Below are positions 47,602 through 56,157 of a stretch of 64,000 nt of DNA, piece after piece. The stretch covers positions 434,001 through 498,000 of the forward strand of contig CALODM010000035.1 of assembly GCA_942492125.1 (NCBI GenBank). Direction: 5' to 3'. A model generated the notes under the pieces. That model made no database searches and was not told where the DNA came from. It saw nothing but the letters and a program-made list of their open reading frames with translations. Position numbers and translations under genes: made by a program. The stretch comes from BCD1 sp942492125. Lineage in GTDB: Bacteria; Bacteroidota; Bacteroidia; Chitinophagales; Saprospiraceae. The first letter of the stretch is position 1; each line of letters begins with the position of its first letter.

Positions 47602-48450
47602 TTATCCGGCCTTGGCAAACATGGCCAACAAGTCCCCAATTCTTTCTTTAAGGTCTTTTCGGTCAATGATAAAATCGAGGAAGCCATGCTCCAGCAAAAA
47701 TTCTGAAGTCTGAAAACCTTCGGGCAAGTCTCTTTTGATGGTTTCCTTGATAACCCTTGGGCCCGCAAATCCGATCAAGGCTTCCGGTTCTGCAAAATTT
47801 AAATCCCCTAACATGGCAAAGGATGCGGTTACACCTCCTGTGGTCGGATCTGTTAAAAAAGAAAAATAGGGAATGCCTGCCTCAGCCAACTGAGTTAATT
47901 TGGCTGATGTTTTAGCCATTTGCATCAAGGAGTATGCCGATTCCATCATTCGCGCCCCACCGGACTTGGAAATGAGCAAAAAAGGTGTTTCATGCTCGAG
48001 GCAATAGTCGATAGCCAGCGCAATCTTTTGTCCGACAACCGAACCCATCGATCCGCCGATAAAAGAGAAATCCATGGCCGCAATAACTAATGGCCTGCGA
48101 TGAACCTTTCCGACAGCGACTGAAATGGCGTCTTTGAGTCCTGTTTTTTTGGCCGCATCTTTAAGCCGCTCTGGGTAAGGCTTCAGGTCGACAAAATTCA
48201 ACATATCCTTGGCCACGAGATTGGAGAACTTCTCTTCGTAGTGTCCGTCAAAGATCAGATCAAAATAATCATGAGAACCTATCCTGACATGATAATTGCA
48301 CAAAGGGCATTTATAAAAGTTCTCCCGCAAGTCCTTCATTGTTGAAGTTTCTTTACAGGATTTACATTTGTACCACAATCCATCAGGTGCTTCCTTTTTA
48401 TTTTTGGTAGCCGTTTGGATGCCGTCCTTCAATCTTTTAAACCAACCCAT
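47602..48450 (-). CDS. accD: Acetyl-CoA carboxylase carboxyltransferase subunit beta
   Basis: 282-aa subunit that, with AccA, transfers CO2 from biotin to acetyl-CoA in the first step of fatty acid synthesis. An N-terminal zinc ribbon has Cys29, Cys32, Cys48 and Cys51 (WYKCKSC ... YKCPLCNYH), and the crotonase-like core includes GGSMGSVVGQKI, SKSGGARMMES and DPTTGGVTASFA. Length is typical. It has its own upstream region and ends 8 bp from the end of the biotin carboxylase gene on the opposite strand. Confidence 0.95.
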   Translation of the reverse strand: MGWFKRLKDGIQTATKNKKEAPDGLWYKCKSCKETSTMKDLRENFYKCPLCNYHVRIGSHDYFDLIFDGHYEEKFSNLVAKDMLNFVDLKPYPERLKDAAKKTGLKDAISVAVGKVHRRPLVIAAMDFSFIGGSMGSVVGQKIALAIDYCLEHETPFLLISKSGGARMMESAYSLMQMAKTSAKLTQLAEAGIPYFSFLTDPTTGGVTASFAMLGDLNFAEPEALIGFAGPRVIKETIKRDLPEGFQTSEFLLEHGFLDFIIDRKDLKERIGDLLAMFAKAG

Positions 48451-48583
48451 GTATTTTTTTTAATTTCCTGATCGCGACCAGGATTATTTTATTTCAATTT
48501 TTACTAACCCAAAATTAAACAGTTCAGTCAAAAACCGTACATTTCTGCGCAAAGAATTTTAAATATCGACAAAAATAGTTCAA

Positions 48584-49021
48584 ATGATTTGGAAGCATAA
48601 ACTCGATCTGGACATACTTAATTCTTTTAGAGCCGGTACTTTGGTAGAACACCTTGATATAGATTTTATCAACTTTGGAGATGATTTTATCACTGCAAAA
48701 ATGCCCGTTGATCACCGGACCATTCAACCTTTTGGACTTTTACATGGCGGAGCTTCGGCCGCCCTGGCGGAAACAGTGGGAAGTGTAGCCTCCTCTTTTT
48801 GTGTTGATGATATAACGGAAACAACCCCCGTTGGCATAGAAATCAATGCCAACCATCTCAGATCAGCCCGGGGAGGATACGTATTTGGAACTGCCCGGCC
48901 TGCCAGGATAGGCAGTAATATCCACGTTTGGAATATTGAGATAAAAGATGAGGCCGATAAATTAATTTGCGTCAGCCGCCTTACAGTTACCCTGGTAAAT
49001 TTGAACCGAAAGCAATCATAA
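48584..49021 (+). CDS. Hotdog-fold acyl-CoA thioesterase (PaaI/MenI-like)
   Basis: 145-aa single hotdog-domain thioesterase. The signature LLHGGASAALAETVGSVAS (about 53-71), with the catalytic Glu/helix of the YdiI/MenI type (HGGAS...AET), and the following PVGIEINANHLRSAR are typical. MenI hydrolyses 1,4-dihydroxy-2-naphthoyl-CoA in menaquinone synthesis; other members act on phenylacetyl- or aryl-CoA esters. No menaquinone genes are adjacent, so the substrate is open. Cytoplasmic. Confidence 0.87.
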   Translation: MIWKHKLDLDILNSFRAGTLVEHLDIDFINFGDDFITAKMPVDHRTIQPFGLLHGGASAALAETVGSVASSFCVDDITETTPVGIEINANHLRSARGGYVFGTARPARIGSNIHVWNIEIKDEADKLICVSRLTVTLVNLNRKQS

Positions 49022-49033
49022 ACGTTAGCATAT

Positions 49034-49041
49034 TATTTTTG
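49034..49041 (+). promoter_or_regulatory. -7 box upstream of the choice-of-anchor B gene
   Basis: TATTTTTG, exact TAnnTTTG, 23 bases before the ATG at 49065; no TTG at ideal spacing. Confidence 0.45.
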
Positions 49042-49064
49042 CGCTTAAATCAAACAAAAATAAT

Positions 49065-51464
49065 ATGATCCGAACCTTTTTGGCTTTTCTATTCATGCTG
49101 TGCTTAAACCTCGCTATTGCACAACTCAACATGTCTTTATTGTCTACAGTGGAATACAATAGCCAATCCAATGATATCTGGGGTTGGGTTGACCCTGACG
49201 ACGGAACAGAATATGCCTTGGTCGGTTTACGAAACGGGGTATCCATAGTGAGTCTGGCTGATCCTGAAAATGCCACTGAAGTTGTTAATATTCCCGGCCA
49301 AAATTCAATCTGGCGAGATATAAAAACCTGGGGAAACTTTGCCTATGTCGTAACGGATCAAAATAACACTACAGAGGGATTGACCGTTATTGACCTGAGT
49401 GACCTTCCCAATAGTGCGCCATATTTTCACTGGACGCCTGAACTGGAAGGATTAGGTCAGCTGGAAACATGCCACAATATTTATATTGACGAAAACGGAT
49501 ACGCCTTTCTTGCCGGTTGTAACATAAATGAAGGAGGAATGGTATTTATTGATGTTTTTTCTACTCCCGGGATGCCTGTTTATGCAGGAGTTGCTCCGAA
49601 TACTTACGCACACGATGTTTACGTCAGAGACAATAAAATGTATGCTGCCGAAATATATGAAGGCCGGTTGGCCATTTATGATGTAGCAGAAAAATCAGCA
49701 CCCTCCTTCCTTGGAAGTGTGCAAACTCCTTTCGAATTCACTCATAATGTCTGGCTTTCAGCAGATGGCAATATAGCTTTCACCACAGATGAAAAAGCCA
49801 ATGCTCCGGTAGCTGCATATGATGTTTCCAACCCAACAGATATTATCGCCCTGGACGAGTTTCGACCTTTATCCACGATAGGTCTGGATGTTATTCCGCA
49901 CAACGTACATGTGTGGAGCGAAGACTGGCTGGCTATCTCTTATTATACGGATGGAGGAATAATCGCAGATGCCTCTCGCCCTGAGAATATTATCGAGGTG
50001 GGGAATTTTGACACCTTCCTAGGTCAGGACGGAGGCTTTGACGGAGCCTGGGGTTTATACCCGTTTTTACCTTCCGGAATTGTATTGGTTTCTGATATTG
50101 GTAATGGATTATTCGTTTTAGATGCGAACTATGTACGCGCCTGTTGGTTGGAAGGAAAAGTTACAGACGCACAAACGGGGCTTCCCCTGTTTGATGTCAC
50201 CATAGAGATCAACACCAATGAGGCCAATGAGGCAGAAACGAATCTTTTAGGAGAATACAAGACTGGCCTGGCTAATGCAGGAACCTATGAAGTAATATTC
50301 TCAAAACCGGATTATTACCCCCAAACCATCACCGTTAACCTGGCTAACGGAGTCCTCGAAATTCTGGATGTGGAACTAGAACCATTTATTCCCTATTCGA
50401 TTACTGGAATTACACTGACCTCAGAAGACGGTTCAGTGGTATCTGATGCTTCTGTGATGGTTCAGGGAGAAGGAGCGTTTTTTGAACTAACCACTGATGA
50501 AAATGGTCAGTTTGATGTTTCATTATATCAAGGCAATTATGATTTTATCGTCAGTAGCTGGGGGCATCAATACACAACTATTGAGAACCTCGAAATAAGC
50601 GGAGAAACCTCCATCACCTTTAATATGGAAAAAGGATATGAAGACGATTTTGTGACGGATCTTGGTTGGGAAACAAGGGCAGATGATGCCACTACAGAAA
50701 CAGGTTTCTGGGTGAGGGATATTCCGATTGAAACCTCATTAAACAATGGTCTTACTGTCTGTAATCCGGGGGCTGATGTTTCTGGTGACCTCGGAAATTT
50801 TTGCTATTTAACTGGAAATGGCGGAGGAAGTGCAGGTGATGATGATGTTGATGGCGGGAGTCTTTATCTCACCTCCCCCGTAATGGATTTGACCGACTAC
50901 ATCGACCCGGTCCTTTCTTACCGGATATGGTGGGTCAATACAGTGGGAAACGGTGCGGAGCCCAATGACAAAATCAGCGTTTTTGTTTCCAATGGAGTTG
51001 AAGAAGTGCTCATTGAGGAGGTGGATAACTCTGTCAGCCTATGGAGACCTTCAACAGCGGTGCATTTGAATGACTTTATTCCCCTCAGCAGTAATATGCG
51101 GATCTCTTTTGTTACTTCGGATCAATCTCCCGGACACCTGGTTGAAGCCGGTGTTGATGCCTTTTCAATAACAGAAGTCGGTATGGTTAATTCCACGGAA
51201 GAATCACCTGTGTCAGAGGTGGCATTGGAAACCTTCCCTAACCCGTTTACCAACGAAATAAACATCAAGATTGACAGTAAAACATCTTTCCAGACGGGAA
51301 TGATAGACATTTTCAATGCGCTTGGTCAAAAGATTGAGCACATTAACTTTAACCCATCAATGGAATTGTTACGAACCGGATACAACTGGTTACCAGGCAT
51401 CTATTTCCTTAGACTGTCTATTGACGGCAAGGTAGCAGTAGAATCGAAAGTGATAAAATCGTAG
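49065..51464 (+). CDS. Secreted choice-of-anchor B beta-propeller protein with T9SS domain
   Basis: 799-aa exported protein. Signal peptide (1-19, ending LAIAQ). The N-terminal half (20-365) is a beta-propeller of LVIVD-like repeats characteristic of choice-of-anchor B proteins (NDIWGWVDPDDGTEYALVG, then blades with VIDLSDL, IDVFSTPG, IYDVAEKS). Two carboxypeptidase-regulatory-like domains follow (about 366-435 and 440-520), then a jelly-roll-like region (about 525-705), and a T9SS sorting domain (TFPNPFTNEINIKID to ESKVIKS). Function probably structural or binding on the cell surface; no catalytic motif seen. The 404-bp element copy 2 lies 27 bp after its stop. Confidence 0.87.
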   Translation: MIRTFLAFLFMLCLNLAIAQLNMSLLSTVEYNSQSNDIWGWVDPDDGTEYALVGLRNGVSIVSLADPENATEVVNIPGQNSIWRDIKTWGNFAYVVTDQNNTTEGLTVIDLSDLPNSAPYFHWTPELEGLGQLETCHNIYIDENGYAFLAGCNINEGGMVFIDVFSTPGMPVYAGVAPNTYAHDVYVRDNKMYAAEIYEGRLAIYDVAEKSAPSFLGSVQTPFEFTHNVWLSADGNIAFTTDEKANAPVAAYDVSNPTDIIALDEFRPLSTIGLDVIPHNVHVWSEDWLAISYYTDGGIIADASRPENIIEVGNFDTFLGQDGGFDGAWGLYPFLPSGIVLVSDIGNGLFVLDANYVRACWLEGKVTDAQTGLPLFDVTIEINTNEANEAETNLLGEYKTGLANAGTYEVIFSKPDYYPQTITVNLANGVLEILDVELEPFIPYSITGITLTSEDGSVVSDASVMVQGEGAFFELTTDENGQFDVSLYQGNYDFIVSSWGHQYTTIENLEISGETSITFNMEKGYEDDFVTDLGWETRADDATTETGFWVRDIPIETSLNNGLTVCNPGADVSGDLGNFCYLTGNGGGSAGDDDVDGGSLYLTSPVMDLTDYIDPVLSYRIWWVNTVGNGAEPNDKISVFVSNGVEEVLIEEVDNSVSLWRPSTAVHLNDFIPLSSNMRISFVTSDQSPGHLVEAGVDAFSITEVGMVNSTEESPVSEVALETFPNPFTNEINIKIDSKTSFQTGMIDIFNALGQKIEHINFNPSMELLRTGYNWLPGIYFLRLSIDGKVAVESKVIKS

Positions 51465-51490
51465 GCCAAAACAGATGACTTCATGGCAAA

Positions 51491-51894
51491 AAACATGAGT
51501 CATCCCTAATTTTTGAAAATTAAAAAGGTATGATTTATTTTTCAGAGGTTGATGTCGGAATTGTTATTTTACTATTTATTTTTCAGGTATTTACATTCTT
51601 TTTGTCTTGATACAAAAAGAACCAAAAAAATCAAGGCTGTATGTATTTTTTGGACAATTCTAAGCTCGATTTTGGCCACGCACCCAAACCTGTCAGCCGA
51701 CAGGCAGGCTCGCCTTCCTTCGTCAGGCTCAGACATGGGTGCTTTCTCAGAGCCAGCGCTCAAAATCTTCACTAAGAATTGTTACCCAAAAATCCATAAG
51801 GCCGTTTTCCCTCGCCGGGAAGATTGAAAATCAACCATTTACACGAAAAATCCCAAATTTTGGCTTAAGCCAAAATTTGGGATGACTCATGTTT
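51491..51894. mobile_element. 404-bp inverted-repeat element (MITE-like), copy 2, intact
   Basis: Perfect 16-bp terminal inverted repeats (AAACATGAGTCATCCC and complement) bound a 404-bp unit nearly identical to the interrupted copy at 23085-24745. A perfect 34-bp palindrome (51850-51883) abuts the right repeat. No obvious target duplication flanks it. It contains the unoccupied target of the IS110-family element at both ends, inversely oriented, and so serves as the empty-site reference. Confidence 0.88.
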
Positions 51895-51921
51895 TTCATA
51901 CTTCATTTTGCAGAGAATTGA

Positions 51922-53466
51922 CTATTCCCTTATCAATTCAAAATCGGTTCTTCTGTTTTTAGCGCGGCCATCCTCGGTACTGTTTGTAGCCACCGGTTTG
52001 TCCGGTCCGTTTCCGATAACGATGATCCTGTTGGCATCCATAGCGTGTTCCTGGATCAGGTAGTTAGCAACCGATTGAGCACGCCGCTTGGATAAGGCCT
52101 TGTTGGAGGTTACACTTCCTACATTATCGGTATTACCTTCAATACGGATACGGGCATTTCCAAAGGCTTTCGCAATATCAATGAATTCCTTATCTATGAT
52201 GTATTTGGCATTTTCATCAAGTTGGAATTCACCGGTTCTGAAGCTGATACTCACGCGTTTAGTAGCCAGAGCTTCTTTTTCCTTGGCTTCTTCATCCGCC
52301 AATTTAGTGAACGACTTGGACATTTCAGCATCATGCATAGCACCTGTCAAAGAAGCATTTTGAGCAAAAGCAGGGTAAGCGACCTGTCTCCAGGTAGGCA
52401 CATCATTTCCGGTAAAACCAAGTGCCTTATACTTGTTGGCCATCCTCAGGTAAAGGTTATTACCCGTTACTCCGGTGTACAATGTATTCAAGCCAAAGAA
52501 ATTCTTGTTGTCTCCAAGCGTGGTCAAACGGACATTATCAATAGCTCCCATGGCATCTTCCACTGGCAATCCCAGTCCGTCTGCCAGGATCTCAGCAGCC
52601 TTTTGCTTGGCTGTTGCGGAAGAATTAATTTCCGCTGCTCCAATCATCCAGCCTTCAAACAGCTTTTGAAGTTTATCTCTGTTAGCTTCCACGTAAGAAC
52701 GTTTGGCAAAGAAAAAGTCAGCAATAATGTGTGAGGCACCACGGCTGCTTTCCAGAATAATGGAACCTGGTACATCCCGCACACACTGCAAATCATCCGG
52801 AGACCAAACAACTGCAGCATCCACCTGCTGGCTTTTAAAAGCAGCCGCAGCATCTACGGCACTTGCCTGAGGAACCACCTGGATGTCCTCGACAGTCATA
52901 CCTGCTGCATCAAGCAAATAAAGCAAAAAGGAATGGGAAGGGGTCAACTCTGCAACCGCCACCTTTTTACCTTTCAAATCAGCAGCATTTTTGATTCCCC
53001 GACGAACCACAATAGCGTCACCTCCTCTGGACCAGTCAGCCTGCCAAAGGGCAACAGGATCAAAATCCCGAAGTCCTTCAATAATGGTTGGAAATGCATC
53101 GATGGTGTACCAGTGCAGGTCAATATCGCCATTCTTCCAGGCATTGAGGGAGGCATCAACATCATCATTGACCACAAATTCAACTTTCAGTCCGTAATCT
53201 TTGTAAAAACGGGAAGCTTTATTAGCTTTAAATCCTTCGTTAAAATACTGTCCTCCGGCATATCCCCCCCAGGTTACCACACCAATTTTAATGACTTCAT
53301 CGTCCTTGGAACTGAAGTTTTCGGTATTATCTTTTTTCCCAATGGCAGGACCATCGCCGCCTCCGATCACACCACTTTGCTGGAGGTATTTCACTCCAAA
53401 AAAAGCGGCCGTAACAATAACGAGGACGATCAATAATTTAGAAAAAGAAGTTAATCGTTGAGCCAT
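51922..53466 (-). CDS. Membrane-anchored solute-binding protein fused to OmpA peptidoglycan-binding domain
   Basis: 514-aa protein. One N-terminal membrane anchor (about 10-27, LLIVLVIVTAAFFGVKYL), not a cleaved signal peptide, then a periplasmic NMT1/THI5/SsuA-type substrate-binding domain (about 55-350; IKIGVVTWGGYAGGQYFNEG, GKKVAVAELTPSHSFLLYLL). A helical linker precedes an OmpA C-terminal domain (about 405-512; IRIEGNTDNVGSVTSNKALS, then RAQSVANYL) with the Asp and Arg that bind meso-diaminopimelate. There is no ABC permease or ATPase nearby, so it is more likely a sensor or cell-wall tether than a transporter component. Third gene of an operon, 49 bp after the membrane coiled-coil gene. 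Confidence 0.85.
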   Translation of the reverse strand: MAQRLTSFSKLLIVLVIVTAAFFGVKYLQQSGVIGGGDGPAIGKKDNTENFSSKDDEVIKIGVVTWGGYAGGQYFNEGFKANKASRFYKDYGLKVEFVVNDDVDASLNAWKNGDIDLHWYTIDAFPTIIEGLRDFDPVALWQADWSRGGDAIVVRRGIKNAADLKGKKVAVAELTPSHSFLLYLLDAAGMTVEDIQVVPQASAVDAAAAFKSQQVDAAVVWSPDDLQCVRDVPGSIILESSRGASHIIADFFFAKRSYVEANRDKLQKLFEGWMIGAAEINSSATAKQKAAEILADGLGLPVEDAMGAIDNVRLTTLGDNKNFFGLNTLYTGVTGNNLYLRMANKYKALGFTGNDVPTWRQVAYPAFAQNASLTGAMHDAEMSKSFTKLADEEAKEKEALATKRVSISFRTGEFQLDENAKYIIDKEFIDIAKAFGNARIRIEGNTDNVGSVTSNKALSKRRAQSVANYLIQEHAMDANRIIVIGNGPDKPVATNSTEDGRAKNRRTDFELIRE

Positions 53467-53515
53467 GTTTATTCAGTTTAATGTTTTTTTATTAATCGGA
53501 TTAAAATATCGAATG

Positions 53516-54541
53516 TTATTCGAAGAACGAATCGTACTGGTTGCCTTGGCCTTGTTCACGGACCATTTCCTTCATCGGAGCGTTCAGATCAAGGACATCT
53601 GAATCGTTGTTGGCCTGTTCCAATAAGCTGGTTTTATCTTCCCCGAGGATAAGGCTGACCCCTTCTTTTTCCCATTTCTCCAACATCTTCAGGCCTTCTT
53701 CCTCAAAGACACCATTTTGAAGATCCACAGACTGCATAAAATTGGATGACAATTCCATAAATTGCTCCATTTCCCCAACTTTATTGGCTACATCATCCGT
53801 AATGGCTTCCATGGCAGCATCAAACATGGCACGTCTGTCGGGATCACCGGAAATGATGCTCATAGCAGATTTCATGGCATTGTGACTGGCATGGATGGCT
53901 TTACGCTCCTGTTCTTTCACTTCCACCTGATCTTTGATATCTTCCATCAGAATCTGGGAATTCTCATACATCTTGGTCAGCACCCTGTACAGGATCTCCA
54001 TTTTCTTATAAAGGTCATCCAGTTTCATATTAGACTCCCGCAAACGACCTGCTTTACGGGACTTAAGGATCATAATAGCTTGTTTGTTGGAAGCTTTGGC
54101 CTGGCTGGCCAATTCCAAATTACTGTGAATTTCCTTTTTGTTTTTATGGATGATTTCATTGAGTTTATGCATTTGGCCACGCAACATACTGATTTGTTTA
54201 TTCATTTTGCGCAGGTTGTCCTTCAGGTCATCTACATAGGATTTAAGGATCCCGATTGGATCAACCTGTACGAACAAGCCGGTAATCCAACGCATGAGGC
54301 TTTTATACATATACCCTACAAGGGTTCTCATTTTTGGGTCGAGCACCATATAAATCACAGCTCCCAGTACAACAAGCATTCCTGCCAGGTAAAGGGTGTT
54401 TTGCATGAGCGCCAGAATCGCTGGCATAGCTACTGCCAGTAAATAGCCCCCGCCTATGATCAATCCGGCAAGGAATATAATACCGGTCACTCCTTCAGGG
54501 CGTTTCCAGAATGACTTAGGCTTAAGTTTTTGTGAGTCCAT
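53516..54541 (-). CDS. Inner-membrane coiled-coil protein of the SBP-OmpA operon
   Basis: 341-aa protein: two adjacent hydrophobic segments near the N-terminus (about 18-36 and 48-66), then a short basic stretch and a long cytoplasmic alpha-helical/coiled-coil region (about 95-290; LRKMNKQISMLRGQMHKLNE..., RESNMKLDDLYKKMEILYR) and an acidic tail ending DSFFE. The helical part has the look of PspA/IM30-type hairpins (inference, no motif proves it). Function unknown. It starts 6 bp after the upstream gene and precedes the SBP-OmpA gene by 49 bp, so the three products probably act together at the inner membrane. Confidence 0.75.
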   Translation of the reverse strand: MDSQKLKPKSFWKRPEGVTGIIFLAGLIIGGGYLLAVAMPAILALMQNTLYLAGMLVVLGAVIYMVLDPKMRTLVGYMYKSLMRWITGLFVQVDPIGILKSYVDDLKDNLRKMNKQISMLRGQMHKLNEIIHKNKKEIHSNLELASQAKASNKQAIMILKSRKAGRLRESNMKLDDLYKKMEILYRVLTKMYENSQILMEDIKDQVEVKEQERKAIHASHNAMKSAMSIISGDPDRRAMFDAAMEAITDDVANKVGEMEQFMELSSNFMQSVDLQNGVFEEEGLKMLEKWEKEGVSLILGEDKTSLLEQANNDSDVLDLNAPMKEMVREQGQGNQYDSFFE

Positions 54542-54547
54542 TTATAA

Positions 54548-55234
54548 TTATTGATTCTTGTTAGCTAAATAATTCTTGATCTTTTGCATGTCTTCAGCAA
54601 TCCGGTTGGCCACAGAAGCAAAAGAAGCTTCAAAATCCGCACTGGTCTGCCTGATCTTTACGGTTGCTTTTTCAATCTCGTTGCTTAAAAGGGTGGCTTT
54701 TTTCTGATCTGCCTCAATTTCTTTTTGTAATTGCTGGATACGTGCAGATTTTTGTTTGACAACATCATCCAGTTTTTTCAATTCCGCCTGTTTGCTCCCT
54801 ATTTGATTCTGTTGTTGATTATTGAGGGCTTCCTGGAACTTTTGTTCCTCCGCTTTCAATACATTCAGGTAATGATCTGCAGAATTAAGAATTTGTTCCG
54901 GAGTTACCCCCAAGGTTTCCGCCATTGCTGCAGCAGACTGATAACGTGTCTTTTCGTCCGTGACCATTTTTTCAAGGGATAACAGGGAGTTCCTGAATTC
55001 AAGATAATCAAACCCCTCCAGATTATTGTGTTCAATGGCTTTAAATAAAATATCCCGAAATTTATTGGATGCCGTTCCCTTCACAGGTTGAGCAGAAGGA
55101 TTTGAACCCTTTTTTTCTGTTTGGGCAGATTTGGTTTCAACCTTCAACGAAGCCCCTTTTGCCTTTTCAACCTTAGGCTTCCTGGAAGCTGATTCATCTT
55201 CTACAATAAAGAGTGATTTCAAATTTTTTAACAT
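54548..55234 (-). CDS. Cytoplasmic coiled-coil protein, first gene of the SBP-OmpA operon
   Basis: 228-aa soluble protein. A Lys/Ser-rich disordered N-terminus (about 10-58) precedes a globular helical part (FRDILFKAIEHNNLEGFDYL..., about 60-120) and a strong coiled coil (about 125-228). No family recognised. It leads a three-gene operon driven by a consensus promoter at 55297-55328, followed after 6 bp by the membrane coiled-coil gene. Likely a cytoplasmic partner of that protein's helical domain (inference from order and coiled coils). Confidence 0.7.
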   Translation of the reverse strand: MLKNLKSLFIVEDESASRKPKVEKAKGASLKVETKSAQTEKKGSNPSAQPVKGTASNKFRDILFKAIEHNNLEGFDYLEFRNSLLSLEKMVTDEKTRYQSAAAMAETLGVTPEQILNSADHYLNVLKAEEQKFQEALNNQQQNQIGSKQAELKKLDDVVKQKSARIQQLQKEIEADQKKATLLSNEIEKATVKIRQTSADFEASFASVANRIAEDMQKIKNYLANKNQ

Positions 55235-55296
55235 GCTATAGACTTGAATCCTAATGAAAGAAAGGTTTTTTCAAACAGATTGTTTTTAACCATAGA

Positions 55297-55328
55297 CAAA
55301 AGTATCAGAATTTTCTACAAAATCCAAA
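55297..55328 (-). promoter_or_regulatory. Consensus promoter of the three-gene SBP-OmpA operon
   Basis: On the minus strand TTTG (55328-55325), 20 bases, then TACTTTTG (55304-55297), an exact TAnnTTTG; about 60 bases of leader before the first ATG. Confidence 0.7.
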
Positions 55329-55410
55329 GTAAGACCTTTCTGGATTGAAAAACAGCTTTTAATCCTTTCACAAAACGACGAATTTAAGCTGAGAATTACC
55401 CTCTGTCCAG

Positions 55411-55418
55411 TATATTTG
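55411..55418 (+). promoter_or_regulatory. -7 box just before the GT2 start codon
   Basis: TATATTTG, an exact TAnnTTTG, ends 4 bases before the ATG at 55423, so transcription would begin at or next to the start codon (leaderless mRNA), if used. Confidence 0.4.
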
Positions 55419-55422
55419 TGTC

Positions 55423-56157
55423 ATGCAAAAGAAAAGATCTTTCGACATCACCATTCCTGTCTTAAACGAAGAAGAAACTCTTGAAAAAAACGTCAGGGTC
55501 CTGCACCGCTTTATCAGCGATCACTTTCCGGATAAAAAAGGCTGGAACATCGTGGTCGCCGACAATGGAAGTACCGATCAGACCGCAGCAATAGCCAGGA
55601 AACTGGGTGAGGAGTTGCCGGAAGTCAGGCTGGTTCAGGTACCGGAAAAAGGTGTTGGGCTGGCACTAAAAACAAGCTGGGGCCAGTCGAAAGCCGACAT
55701 TGTAGGTTATATGGATCTGGACCTTGCCACCGACCTGCCACACTTTCTGGAAGCCTATGATGCCATTGCCAACAAGGATTTTGATATTGTCTATGCCACC
55801 CGGCTTCACAAAAATGCCCAGGTCATCAATCGCCCCCTGAAACGGGAGATTTCCTCCCGTGTATTCAACCTCCTGGTAAAATTATACCTGGGTACCCGTT
55901 TTTCAGATGGACAGTGTGGTTTCAAGTGGTTGAAGAGATCTGCCTTGCCGCGGCTGCTTGAAAATGGCGTTCAGGATAATGGCTGGTTCTTCTCCACTGA
56001 ATTGGTTACAGTGAGTGAGTGGCTGGGGCTGAAAATATTCGAATTGCCTGTCAGGTGGACAGATGATATCAGCAGTACCAAAGTGAAAATTATCCCGCTC
56101 GCTAAAAAATATATCCAAAATATGCAGGCGTTAAAAAAATTCAGGCATGGAAAATAA
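55423..56157 (+). CDS. Family 2 glycosyltransferase (dolichyl-phosphate-mannose-synthase-like)
   Basis: 244-aa GT-A-fold enzyme of the DPM1-like branch of GT2. Visible: FDITIPVLNEEETLEKNV at the N-terminus, VVADNGSTDQT (nucleotide-sugar binding), the D-x-D motif in YMDLDLATD (about 97-102), and the acceptor region SDGQCGFKWLKRS. There is no C-terminal membrane pair, so it works on the cytoplasmic face of the inner membrane, probably adding a sugar to a polyprenyl phosphate. It overlaps the next gene by 11 bp, indicating translational coupling with the aldo/keto reductase. Confidence 0.85.
   Translation: MQKKRSFDITIPVLNEEETLEKNVRVLHRFISDHFPDKKGWNIVVADNGSTDQTAAIARKLGEELPEVRLVQVPEKGVGLALKTSWGQSKADIVGYMDLDLATDLPHFLEAYDAIANKDFDIVYATRLHKNAQVINRPLKREISSRVFNLLVKLYLGTRFSDGQCGFKWLKRSALPRLLENGVQDNGWFFSTELVTVSEWLGLKIFELPVRWTDDISSTKVKIIPLAKKYIQNMQALKKFRHGK

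Noticed and set aside
51922..53466. Component of an ABC importer
   Set aside because: The solute-binding domain is membrane anchored and fused to OmpA, and no permease or ATPase gene is present in the operon.
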